This document shows, one piece after another, positions 35,314 to 46,935 of a stretch of 64,000 nucleotides of DNA. The translations under genes were made by a program, and so were the position numbers. The DNA lies in NCBI GenBank assembly GCA_030015575.1, contig JASDDO010000006.1:205163632-205227631 (forward strand), in the 5' to 3' direction. Every line of letters begins with the position of its first letter. The stretch's first letter is position 1. Under the pieces are notes generated by a model. The model made no database searches, had not been told where the DNA came from, and worked only from the letters and a program-made list of their open reading frames with translations. Origin of the DNA: Agapanthus africanus. Lineage: Eukaryota; Streptophyta; Magnoliopsida; Asparagales; Amaryllidaceae.

Positions 35314-38300
35314 TGTAAGTCCATGCTACCTCTCCCGGTACTTTCGGGCATGCGGAATTTGGTGAAAAACAATTTTCTAGAGGCAGTAACATGGACTCAA
35401 AACCGGATCTTTGTTAAATATCTAACTGACATCCTGACTAGGAGTTGTTAACTACTCGGTTAGGGGGTTATACCTTTCTTTCTTGAACTCCTTCGTCTTC
35501 ATCTCTTGATGGTGTATAGATTGGCTTCACCCCGTCGTCTCCTTGCGCCGAAGATCGATCCACCCGAAAGCTTCTACCTTTGGCTTCTTCTTCGAACTTT
35601 GAAGAAACTAGTTCACTAGGTTTGCTAAACCTTGTGAACTAGAGTGAGTAGAGAAGAGTGTGATGGGATTTTCTCTATGGTTCTTGCTTCTCAACACATG
35701 AGACAAGTGAACCATAGACAAAAGAGAGAGCAAGAGGAAGAGGGTGAGAGCAAGAGGAAGAGAGAGCTCAAAACCAAGAGAGAGAAAGACAATGAAAGAA
35801 CTAGCCTCTCTTTTGTCATACACCCTCTCATAATCCAAAAGCATCATGAGCCATAATGTTAATCAAGTATTATGTGATGGTTCATATCATGTCAAAGGCA
35901 ATATCATTTCCATGCACTCATTTTGCAAACCACAACAAGCAAGCAAAAGTCTTTGCATGAAAATGTCAACCATTGTCATCATGATGGTCAACTAGTCCAA
36001 CCTAGTCAACCGGTCAACAAAGTCAACAAGTCAACAAAGTCAATCCCTCAACAACCATGTCACTATAATACTTAATTAATATTATTGTTAATTACATATC
36101 ATATTCTCATTAGGGTTGAGCAAAAAGTCAATGGTCAACAGTCAACAGTCAACAACCTTAATTAGAATCCTCTGCCTCTGTCTCTCTGTCAACTGTGCAT
36201 ACACACCCGCATCCGCGTTCCGAGGAACACTAATACATACTGGATAAAACCAATCCCAAAACGTACACTAGGATCTGGCTTAAACCAAAGCCCGCTAGTG
36301 TTAACTGTCTGGACACTGTACGTGCACAAGTGCACGGATGTGACCGAACCCTGTCGCAAAACCATGCGACCTGTCGCAAAACCATGCGACCTCTACTCTT
36401 TTGCCTAAAGGCGAATAGCTTTCTGTGTGGGACTCTAAAGACTCGACACTGTAGGGTTGCTAGGCACGCGCACAAGGGTCTACGAGGCATCAACCATGCC
36501 CGATTAAAAATTTAGCCGTGCCGAACAACCCGAATACGGAACTTTAAACTAGAGATTAGGCGAAAACAAGCATGCTAAACATTTTAACACTAAGTGAGAG
36601 GGATTACAACCTTTGTAGATCCGGTCCTTCACTTCATATGCTCCGTGTTGTGGTCCCTTCGCTGCGATCATCGGGATCCGGACTCTCGAGAGGTTCCACG
36701 AAGAGAAAGACGCAACCTTTGCTTCCGATCTTCGATACTAAGATGATCTATTTTGAAGTTTCTTTAACACAAGCTAACACTCATGAAATGATGTGAACAC
36801 CCTCATCTAAATGGCAAGGAAAGATGAGGATGATGAAGTAGGATTTTTGCTCTCTTTATTTATCTTTTTCTCATATTTATCCATCACCAAAATCAAAGCA
36901 AGAAAGGATTTCAAGCAAAGAAGAAGAAGGAAGAAGATGATGAATATTGATAATTCCTTTTATGATGAATAGGAAATGAAATGATATAATAAATAATGTA
37001 ACCATGGTCAAGTAAACCTTTGTAGAGAATTAACTAAGGTTAAAGGTTTGGTTGGGGTTAAGGAAATATCTAGCATAATATCTTAACAAAGACAAAGAAA
37101 GAAAACTTCTAGAAACTTCTAGAAAGCCTTAACCCTAATCAAACCCTAACCATGTTTAATCTCTACTAAACAAGTTGCATTATTTATCATATCATGTTAC
37201 AATTTTATATATCACATATATAATATTTATTGTAACCAAATAAAATAATTCATTTAACATATATCGCATATATTTCAATGTATTACCCGAGTGAGAAAAA
37301 GAATCTTTTAGTGAGAAAATATTAGTTAATGTAATTTAATATATCATATATATTATTATACATTAAATTATCGAATCAACACTTGATCCGACAATCCGGC
37401 TATATCGCATATAACCGACTAATATTTATCCGTACCGATTCATCGAATCAACACTTGATCCGATGACCCGGCTGATATCAAATATCGCGAGAATAGAATA
37501 CGGTATCACATATCGCATTATCCTCGGTCCCGCACATATCACATATGTGCTCCTACTCCGTTTTTCCTGAGTCAAGAAACCTCTGTGTAGGACTCTTAAG
37601 AATCGTCAATACGCCGGCAGTAGATGATGATCATATCAAACACCCACAAGCTGCAAGCGGTCAGCTAAACGTAACAGCCACCCGGGTATTAAGCGCTCAG
37701 AAGATCAACAAGCAAGCCTGTAACTTCTCTTGTGAATCCAAACAGTAACACTCCCGTACAGTCCGGTCTCTTCGTCTGATATGTCGCATATCTCGCCTAG
37801 GGGTGGTAAACGTCAAACCCCAGTAGCTTGATAAGTCGTGTCGATATGAGGTCTATAACAGTTCGAGAAACTACTGATAACACTTACCAATAAATCTCAG
37901 CAACCCTGGCCAGGGATTTCCGGTTATAGCCAATCGAACACAGCACAACATCAACTCCCTATACCGGGAGAGACGAATCCCCTCCTATCGCTCATTGCCT
38001 CCATATGATTCAGGACTGTACCCAAAAGCCACCTTTTTGCACGCCCTCTTGGACGTGGTATGATGGAAATCAAAGCACAGTGGGAACCACACAAGACTCT
38101 ATGACGATCTCGGGTCAACAGACTACTCTGTACCAGTGTCACCGGAGAACTGCCATCTGACGTATGGTATAATACCATCTGGGAGTTCTCGGCGAGTCCG
38201 TCCAGTGTACCCAGTCTCCACTGAGCACCCGTACACCATCCTTGATGTCAAACACCGATGGATATGGGATCATCCATCGCCCATCATATGGGTCAAGATG

Positions 38301-39644
38301 CGTATACGCTAGTCTACTCTGGTGTATCGATGCCCTGTCTCGATACACCCTCGACTAGGAACAGTTATAGGATGTACTCGTCGACTACCGTGGCCCCACT
38401 AGTATGATCTCATCATAGTCCCAGTAGTCGAGTACATATCCTAAGGGCTTTATCAACATGTAATATAGAAACAATCAGAGTACATGTTAAGATAAAGTAC
38501 AACCAGATAGCATACTATCATGTCGAGCAAGAAAGTCCTCCCTATATATGTCCTAGCATCCACTACAATATACATCGTATGTACAGTAATGGCCTCTAGG
38601 GCATACATATAACTAACAGACACTACGCTAGCAGTGGGTTTAACCACAGACCGCAAGCGGCACTAGCTGTGCGTAACGGTCCCCAGGTAGATGCCGAGAA
38701 GAAGACTAACGAGGTGAAACCCATCTGAACTCCTACTGAGCCTGAATGTGACAATTTCCGTACAGTCCGGTCTGTTCGTCTGATACATCGCATGGCGGGC
38801 CTAGGGGGCGGTAAACGTCAGTCCCCTAATAGCGGTACAAGTCATGTCGGAGTGACGCCCAAAACACACTGAGATAACACTGGAGGCCTACCAGTATATC
38901 TCGATTGCCCTGGCCAGGGACTACTCGTGTAATGGCTCTCCTAGACACAGCGCGATATCAACCCCCAATACCGGGAGAGACGAATCCTGTCTAACCGTCA
39001 CTGCCTCCAAGTGCTTTGGGACTGCACCCAACTACCACCTGTTTGCAAGACTCCTTTGATCCGTGGTAGGGTAGTAATCAAAGTACAATGGGAACACACT
39101 CGAGGCGAAGTGACAGTGTCAAGTCAGCGGACTAAGCTGTACTCATGTCACCTGGGAACTGATAACTGACGATAGGTATAATACCAACCGGTCAGTTCCC
39201 GACGAGTCCTGTCCAGTGTACTCGTAACCCAACGAGCACCCGCATACTATCTCCAGTACGACATACTGATGGCTGTGGGACAGACCATCTCCTACTCTGG
39301 GATGAGAAGCGCATGCGCTAGTCTACTCCGGAGTATCGATGCCCAGTCTCGATAGTCCTGCGACTAGGGACCTGCATAAGGATGTGCTTATAGATTACCC
39401 AGCCCCCACTAGTGTGACTGCCATAACAATGCTGGTAATCAAGCAAAGATCCTAAGGGCTCCACTAATATGTATAGGTGATATACTAAAATAAACACATG
39501 TACACATTGAAGTAGAAACAAACCAAGTAGCAAACTACTATATTGAGCAAGATTGTTTATACAAGGTGAATATCCCAAGCTTCCTTTAAGTAATATACAA
39601 ACTAGTATGATACAGTAATGGCCTCTAGGGCATATACACTAACA
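35314..39644 (-). mobile_element. Inverted solo LTR (LTR-1, D type) inside G's 5' LTR
   Basis: On the minus strand it begins TGTTAGTGTATATGCCC (right end 39644) and ends at TGTAAGTCC (left end 35314). Flanks ACAGA (35309-35313) and ATAGA (39645-39649) are a target duplication with one change. Without the LTR-2 copy nested in it, it is about 2157 bp and very close to the LTRs of D. It contains ten W-box cores at 36010-36155 (minus strand). No internal region, so a solo LTR. Confidence 0.9.
36450..38618 (-). mobile_element. Inverted solo LTR-2 nested in the inverted solo LTR-1
   Basis: 2169 bp, minus strand, from TGTTAGTTATATGTATGCCC (right end) to CAACCCTACA (left end). Exact duplication GACAC at 36445-36449 and 38619-38623. 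The deepest level on this branch, so LTR-2 transposed after G and after the D-type solo LTR arrived. Confidence 0.93.
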
Positions 39645-40243
39645 ATAGATACCATTGCAGTTGGCGTGCGAGCCTTTTTGCTGATAGGTGGGTTTTTGTG
39701 CGGTATCTGTTTATTTTCCAGTTCTATACACTGTTGTATCTAGTATTCTCCATCTACTACTTATGTATTGACTTAGAGACCAGTTGTGAGGACGCTGTCT
39801 ATTATTTTGTACTCTGGTGTCGAGCTCGTTGTGAGCTGACTTTATTTATGCAGCTTTATATTTCATGTTGTCTTCACTTATGTTTACTCATTCTTCACTA
39901 CTGCGTCGTATATTATCATTATGGTGATTGTTTTCGTCGTTGGGCGTGATTGCTCCCGTTTGGGATGCTTTATTTTCATTGTATATCCTTTTACTCATAT
40001 ATTGGCTTGTACCTGATTTCGGGGCTAGTTTTTACAAAGGAATTGCTGCTATAATTTTATGATAATCACTTGAACTTTAAAGAATTTTACTAAATTACTT
40101 AAGGTTTCTAAACGTTTTAAGAAATGTTTCTATTAAATGTTTTAACACTCAATACTTTTAATGGTTTTGATTTCTGGGTTTCGGCTTAGTCTCGTTACGT
40201 GGTTAAGTGCCGGTCACGGGCCGAACTTTGGGTCGTGACAAAG

Positions 40244-40260
40244 TTGGTATCAGAGCATTG
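40244..40260 (+). other. Element G primer binding site
   Basis: TTGGTATCAGAGCATTGG follows the LTR end (40240) after AAG. It is complementary to initiator tRNA-Met in the first 13 bases, the usual primer of Tekay/Del elements. Confidence 0.8.
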
Positions 40261-40474
40261 GTTTTACCTTCGGAGTGTAGGATGACCCTGGTATGATGGA
40301 GTAGGTAGCTGAAGCAGAGTGGCGTAGTGTGTGTATGTTCCGCGGCATACTCACGACACGGTACTCCGCCTAAGCGACCTTAGGACTCATTGATTGAAAT
40401 TCCTTCATGATTGTATACATTCTTATGATTCGATCTCCGTATCCTTATCGAATCCTACTTTCTTTTCAGCCATT
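40261..40474 (+). promoter_or_regulatory. Element G leader between PBS and gag
   Basis: Short, about 210 bp, untranslated. No special structure noticed; a CT-rich stretch and CAG precede the gag ATG. Confidence 0.55.
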
Positions 40475-41913
40475 ATGCCGCCAAAAACTACGAGGGCGCA
40501 GAGAGCGGCCGCGAGAGCCGAGATTCGAGTTGACTCGTCTGAGACGAGGACTGATCCGGATAGTACACCTGTTGTACCAGAGCAGACTGTTCCTCCTACG
40601 ACAGATCAGATCGCCATACTAGGGGCCAGTATGCAGGAGATGCGCCAGATGATAGGATCGCTAGTTGAGATGCTTCGAGCGCAGCGACCATAGGTAGTTC
40701 CACCCGTTACGGGGATCGCGATGGTACCTACAGTACAGGCAGTTGCCCCTGCAGCTATGGAGGTTATTACGGTATCGCTATCAGAGTTCATGAGGCTGAA
40801 GCCTCCGGTCTTCACAGGTACCGATGCAGCCGAGCACCCACAGTCTTTTATTGATAGGATGGCCCGGATATGTCGTTCACTTAGATGCTTAGATGCGAGA
40901 TGGGTAGAGTTCGTCGGCTTTCGCCTGGAAGGACTTGCGCAGAAATGGTGTGAATCGATCGAGAAGGGCAGAGCATTAGGTCTTCCTCATATGACCTGGA
41001 CCGAGTTTGTGACGATGTTTCTAGCCCGTTTCCTTCCCCAGCGTGTCAAGGATGCCCGAGCACGCAGATTCGAGTCCTTACGCCAGACGCCAGAGATGAC
41101 AGTAGCAGAGTACGATGTACTGTTTACCGAGCTATCTGTTTATGCCCCATACCTAGTAGCTACTGAGGAGATGCGAGTCAAGAGGTTTGTTCGAGGCTTG
41201 CTTACCCCACTATTCAGTGGAAAGCATTGCGAGACTTATGAAGCAGTTGTAGACGCAGCCCTATTAGTCGAGGAGCGCCTTGCAGAGACTTCGGTCGTTC
41301 CAGGGCCGAAGAGGGTTCGTACTGATACTGTAGCACGGAGACTTCCATTTGGACGCCGTGATAGACGTCGTACAGGTGGAAGAGACTCGAGGCTAGGCCA
41401 TATGTTTAGCTCTTATCCCCAGGAGGGTCAGCAGTCGTCGCGTAGATGCTTTGGATGTGGTAGTCCCCATCACCGCATCAGAGATTGTACCGAGATACGT
41501 TGGAAGGAGGCAGCAGTACCACATGTCACACTTCCACCTTCTCCACCCCAGAGGGCGTTGCCTATTGTACCTACTGTTGCACCGTGTCAGTCTCATGCAC
41601 AGAGAGGCCGTGGTCGTGGAGGGTTTACTCATAGAGGACGAGGTGGCCGAGGCAGAGGGCAGCCAGCTGCCGATAGAGTACAGCCAGTTGCTAGTAGGGG
41701 ACTACCAGCTGCAGGAAGAGGACAGGCACGGCTTTTCGCGTTGACGCATCAGGACACGCAGGCGTCTAATGCTGTGGTCTCAGGTACCCTATCGGTAGGT
41801 TCTGTTGACGCACACGTGTTGTTTGATCCCGGATCCACGCACTCGTACGTTTCCACACACTTTGTGCCGAGTTTGGGTAAAGAGTCTGGTTTGCCTGATT
41901 AGCCGCTTGTTGT
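40475..41913 (+). pseudogene. gag: Element G gag and start of protease
   Basis: The ATG at 40475 opens MPPKTTRAQRAAARAE, the type of start seen in Tekay/Del Gags; an upstream extension of the frame has no ATG. TAG (40691-40693) interrupts after 72 codons and the frame continues. Retrotransposon Gag domain (FTGTDAAEHPQSFIDRM ... RVKRFVRGL), then a basic Arg/Gly-rich region around the zinc knuckle CFGCGSPHHRIRDC (CX2CX4HX4C) and an RGRGG-rich tail. The protease active site reads VLFDPGSTHSYVS (D-P-G where D-S/T-G is expected). TAG at 41900-41902, then element D inserts at 41914. Confidence 0.88.
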
Positions 41914-44000
41914 TGTAAGTGTATATGCCCTAGAGGCCATTACTGTATCATACTAGTTTGTATATTACTTAATGGAAGCTTGGGATATTCACCTTGTATA
42001 GACAATCTTGCTCTATATAGTAGTATGCTACTTGGTTTGTTTCTGCTTTAATGTGTACATGTGTTTATTTTAGTATATCACCTATACACATTAGTGGAGC
42101 CCTTAGGATCTTTGCTTGATTACCAGCGTTGTGATGACAGTCACACTAGTGGGGGCTGGGTAATCCACAAGCACATCCTTATGCAGGTCCTTAGTCGTAG
42201 GACTATCGAGACAGGGCATCGATACTCCGGAGTAGACTAGCATATGCGCTTTTCATCCCAGTGTGGGAGACGGTCTGTCCCACAGCCGTCAGTACGTCGT
42301 ACTTAAGATAGTATGCGGGTGCTCGTTAGGTTACGAGTACACTAGACAGGACTCGTCGGGGTTGGTTGGTACTATACCTATCATCAGTTATCAGTTCCCA
42401 TGTGACATGAGTACAGCTTAGTCCGCTGACTTGACACTGTCACTTCGCCTCGAGTGTGTTCCCACTGTACTTAGATTACTACCCTACCACGGCTCAAAGG
42501 AGTGATGCAAACAGGTAGTAGTTGGGTGCAGTCCCGAAGCACTTGGAGGCAGTGACGGTTAGACAGGATTCGTCTCTCCCGGTATTGGGGGTTAATATCG
42601 CGCTGTGTTTAGGAGAGCCATTACACAAAGTCCCTGGCCAGGGCAAGCGAGATATACTGGTAGGTTTCCAGTGTTATCTCTGGGTGTTCTGGGCTACACT
42701 CCGACATGACTTGTACCTCTATTAGGGGACTGACGTTTACCGCCCCCTAGGCCTGCCATGCGATATTCTCAGACGAACAGATCGAACTGTACGCAGATTG
42801 TCACATTCAGGCTCAGTAGGAGTTCAAATGGGTTTCACGTCGTCCGTCTTCTTATCGGCATCTACCTGGGGACCATTACGCACAGCTAGTACCGCTTGCG
42901 GTCTGTGGTTAAACCCACTGCCAGGGTAGTGTCGATTCTTTAGAGTCCCATCCAGAAAGCTATTCGCCTTTAGGCAAAAGAGTAGAGGTCGCATGGTTTT
43001 GCGACAGGGTTCGGTCACATCCGTGCAGTTGTGCACGTTTAGTGTCCGGGCAGTTAACACTAGCGGGCTTTGGTTTAAGCCAGATCCTAGTGTATGTTTT
43101 GGGATTGGTTTTATATCATTTGTAATCGTGTTCCTCGGAACGCGGATGCGGGTGTGTATGCACAGTTGACAGAGAGACAGAGGCAGAGGATTGTCATTGG
43201 AGTTGTTTACTGTTGACTTTCGCTAAAACCCTAATGAGAATATGAAATATGATTAACAATGATATTAATTAAGTATTATAGTGACATGGCTGTTGAGGGG
43301 TTGAATTTGTTCATTTGTTGACTTTGTTGACCGGTTGACTAGGTTGGACTAGTTGGCCATCATCATTACAATGGCTATTATTTCATGGCAAAGACTTTTG
43401 CTTGCTTGTTTCATTTAGCAAAATGAGTGCATGAAATGATATGGCCATTTTGACTTGAACTATCACATAATACTCAATTACTATTATGAGTTATCATGAT
43501 TTTGGATTATGAGAGCTAGGATGGAAAAAAGCTTGCTCATTCTCTCATTTCCTTTCTCTCTCTTACTTGAGCTCTCCCTCTTCCTCTTGCTCTCTCTTTA
43601 GTCTATGGTTCACTTGTCTCATGTGTTGAGAAGCAAGAACCATAGAGATAAAACCCAATACACTCCTCTACTCATCCTAGTTCACAAGGTTTAGCAAACC
43701 AAGTGTTCTATTTTCTTCTAGTTTGAAGTGAAGCCAAAGGTAGAAGCTTTCAAGTGGATCCATCTTCGGCGCAAGGAGACGACGAGGTGATGCCGATCCG
43801 ACCACCGCGAGGAGTTGAGGACGAAGGAGTTCAAGTTAAGGTATAACCGCCTAACCGAGTAGGTAAAACTCTTGTTAGGATTGTTAGATAGTTGTTTAAC
43901 AAAGATCCGTATTTTGAGTCCATGTTACCACCTCTAGAAAAATCGTTTTTCATCATTTCCGCAAGCCCGTAAGTACCGGGAAAGGTAACGTGGACTTACA
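41914..44000 (+). repeat. Element D 5' LTR
   Basis: 2087 bp, begins TGTAAGTG (3' partner TGTTAGTG) and ends GTGGACTTACA. Four W-box cores at 43213-43340. TTAAG|GTATAACC at 43836-43848 is a candidate splice donor. Confidence 0.93.
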
Positions 44001-44014
44001 GCGGTATCAGAGCC
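44001..44014 (+). other. Element D primer binding site
   Basis: GCGGTATCAGAGCC directly after the LTR; one change from TGGTATCAGAGCC. Confidence 0.85.
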
Positions 44015-44701
44015 TAGTTAAACACTATCTAACATGATAGCAAAGTAACTAGAAGTTCGATCGTAGAAAAAGTCACGAAACACGCCCGAAAAATCAAGTT
44101 TCTGTCGATTCTGTATTCTGTTCAAAAAATAATAAATCTTGCACCAAAAATCGACTCAGGCTTTTTAAAATACACCCAAGAAATTTGGTCCACTGGCTCG
44201 GTCAAAGCGCCGCGGAACCGCGGAAGGAGCATGCTCCGGCCGCGGATCCGCGGCCGAGTTGACTCGGCCGTGGCACAAATTTCTTGCAGTGTGTTTCTGG
44301 GGTTGTTTTGGGATTTTTACAATATGATTTTTCTGCCCAGATTTTCCAGAAAGAAAAATTTGTTTTTGGGGATTAGAAATCCGTATTTTGATTGAACTTC
44401 TAAAGACTTAAGCTAAAGGGTTATATCTGTGATGTGATATATGTATTGAACGTCTGCTAATCGCTATACGTCGATTAGTGGGGGTTATTCATATATATGA
44501 TCTGTAATGTTGATGGTATGTGTATATGAATTCATTGGATTGTCGCGGATGAATAGCCGGGGGGTTGTGAGATGGGAGTTTTCTTTTTCTTTCAATTCAT
44601 GTAATATGTAAATTGATGTAATATTATTTATGTGGCCGCACAACCGGGATGGGGTTGTAGCCGTCATTGTTTAATTTCTTTTACTGTTTTTGCTCCTAGG
44701 A

Positions 44702-44828
44702 TAGACCCATGGTGGGGTGCACAAACTACCGGGTATCTCGAAGTGCCGAATGGCCTACTCACGGTGTTGAGGGAGGTTGCTTCGCTTCGGGTACTTGGCG
44801 GGTAGTTTGCCGCACCCGTAGGGGTCTA
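44702..44828 (+). ncRNA. Covarying leader stem-loop, element D copy
   Basis: TAGACCC (44702-44708) with GGGTCTA (44822-44828); GGGTGC with GCACCC (44812-44817); CAAACTACC (44722-44730) with GGTAGTTTG (44801-44809); GAAGTG (44740-44745) with CGCTTC (44783-44788, one G-U). Every tier is paired; inner span 88 nt. Confidence 0.67.
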
Positions 44829-45378
44829 GGGTGGGGTCTTGGCTATTCATCGCGACCGTGTAATCCGCTCTTCGTTACAGGATCGTACGGATTGCGGATT
44901 CCTAGTATATCCAATGTGTTCATCTGTGATCTGGAATGGCTATCATTGCATGTAACGAATGTGTATATCTATATATGATATCTATTTAGGCGTTGCTTAT
45001 GTTTTGCATCCACGCTAGTCCAGCCCCCGCTCTGTCGTTAGTTAAGTAACCTAACGGGTAATGATGGGGCCCCGTGGCAAATGCGAATGGTATAAGCGTA
45101 CGTCTTTTCGTTGTTTTCTGCAATGGTACGATTAAATGATGGGACGCATTAAAATTAATGGAACAAAATAAACCAAGTAAAATTCTTTGGAACACTTTCA
45201 AAAACCACTCGGTTTATTTTCAAAAATAACTTTTAAACGCGGAGCTTAAGCCACTCCTTTTAAAAGCTATCTCGTTTCATCGATTATATCAAGTTCACTA
45301 CGTTCACGGTTTCGCCAAAACCATTCGTAGCCCTCCGTCGTTTCACATGGATGGTCAATAGTATTCAAGCTATGTTTG

Positions 45379-45572
45379 TTGGCCAAAGTCAAGGCATAGT
45401 GATTGGTAGCTATTGCGTTTTCATGTGCAGTATAGATAGATGTGTTGGTTTGGGACAGTCATACTGCTTTGTTGGACAAAGTCAAGGGTAGGTACGGGTG
45501 GGTTCAAATTAACCTGGAGAATAACGGGTAGAACTTGACATGTGACTTATGATTTGTTGGCCAAAGTCAAGG
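45379..45572 (+). ncRNA. Triple leader hairpin, element D copy
   Basis: TTGGCC-AAA-GTCAAGG (45379-45394), TTGGAC-AAA-GTCAAGG (45472-45487), TTGGCC-AAA-GTCAAGG (45557-45572). The loop is AAA in all three, as in F. Confidence 0.57.
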
Positions 45573-46077
45573 TCATAAGAGCATGGGGCAAAAATCCACA
45601 TCGGGAGTTTCAAAAGAACTGAAACTTGCTAGCGCTGCATACCATTTGGAGTGTGATGATTCTGGTAGGATTCCTTCAATTTTGTCATGCAATGATATTT
45701 GGATCCCGATCCTACTGTGAGTATATGCTACTCCTTGGTAAATTTCTCACTTAACGATCAATGCTATAAACCAAGTAGGTGTCTAGAAAGGTGTTAGAGG
45801 GGCTACGCCCACAGGAAAAAGAGCTTATTTAAATAAGGAACTTCGCGAAAGCGTTGGAAAGCCTTCCTCGAAGTACCGACACTAGCCTGGCTGAACAGTT
45901 AAGCAAGTATTGTACAGTGAGATTGATCCTGACTAATTCTTCCCTTTTGGTTTGAGGAGGGATTCAAGAGAAAGTGGGAGCCATCCTATTTAGACAAATT
46001 AAAAACCACTCTAAACTTGCAAGAGCATCATGCTAAAGTGTTTCTTCTCTCTCTCCTAATTCCAGCGACCAAATATC

Positions 46078-46935
46078 ATGACTGGACTTAAGTTACTACT
46101 AAATAAAAACATACTGACAGGGCCAAACTACAAAGATTGGCTCAGGAATGTCAAAATGGCAATTACTTATGACAAGTTGGGGTATCTCCTAACCACCAAA
46201 GCTCCCCCTGTCCCAGGTCCCAAAACCAGCGTCGCGGATAGGGAAATCCGTAAGATGTGGGAAATCGATTGCGCGAAGGCCAAGTGCCTCTTGCTTGCCT
46301 CTGTGGACAATGAACATCAGAGGAGGCACGAGAATATGGACCTTGAATACATATTTCTCAATACAAAAGAACTGTATGGAGAGCAATCCCGTATCGCCAG
46401 ATACGAAGTCTCGAAAAAGCTGTTTTCGGTGAGATTGGCTGTCGGATCATCGGTAGCGGAACACGTGCTTAAGATGATTGGCTTCATTGAGGAGCTCGCG
46501 GACCTAGGGACCACGTTAGAGAACGAGCTCTATACGGTCTTGATTCTCCAGTCCCTTCCTTCCACTTATGCCCAGTTTATCCTGAACTTCAACTTGTAAG
46601 AAAAAGAAGTTGAACTTTTAGAACTCCTCAACATGCTGAGGAGTACAGAGGGCACCCTACAGAAAGGTAGGGAAACATCCACTTTGTTTGTAGGAGGATC
46701 TTCCTCTTCTAGGTCCAAGGCGAAAGCCAAGGGAAAGAAGAAGAAAGCTCCCTCTAAACAAAGGGGCGGTGTTAGTAAAGTGGATACGAAGGGAAAGACA
46801 AAAGCAACAAAGGTAGCGGGAAAGCTTGTGGGAAAGGAAGAATGCTTTTACTGTCACAAGAGTGGACACTGGAAAAAGGATTGCAGGACTTGGAAGGCCA
46901 GAACCCAGGATCTGAAGCAAGTTGCGGCTTCAGCT
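46078..46935 (+). pseudogene. gag: Element D gag remnant
   Basis: ATG opens MTGLKLLLNKN, 12 bases after AG|CGACC. The frame is open for 173 codons (capsid region) to a TAA at 46597-46599 that replaces Gln, and reopens at once in the same frame. A basic linker (KAKAKGKKKKAPSK) is followed by an intact zinc knuckle CFYCHKSGHWKKDC (46843-46884). One C-to-T change is the only block in gag. Confidence 0.9.

Larger units (their letters stand above)
31512..40240 (+). repeat. Gypsy element G 5' LTR with nested insertion
   Basis: TGTAACACC ... GGTCGTGACA, followed by the PBS. Without the 35314-39644 insertion and its duplication it is about 4.4 kb, long even for Tekay/Del. Contents: GA microsatellite (31811-31834), CAG/CAA-rich tract (31960-32080), degenerate palindrome (32521-32541), 59-bp minisatellite (about 33240-34070), and a 63-bp tandem repeat (34930-35150). 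No gene supported. Confidence 0.87.
44015..46077 (+). promoter_or_regulatory. Element D leader
   Basis: No gene. Perfect palindrome CCGCGGAACCGCGG (44210-44223, 210 nt after the LTR), then a second GC inverted repeat GGCCGCGGATCCGCGGCC. The covarying stem-loop (44702-44828), hairpin near 45023-45072, triple hairpin (45379-45572), CT tract and TTCCAG (ending 46065) before CGACC follow. Confidence 0.75.
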
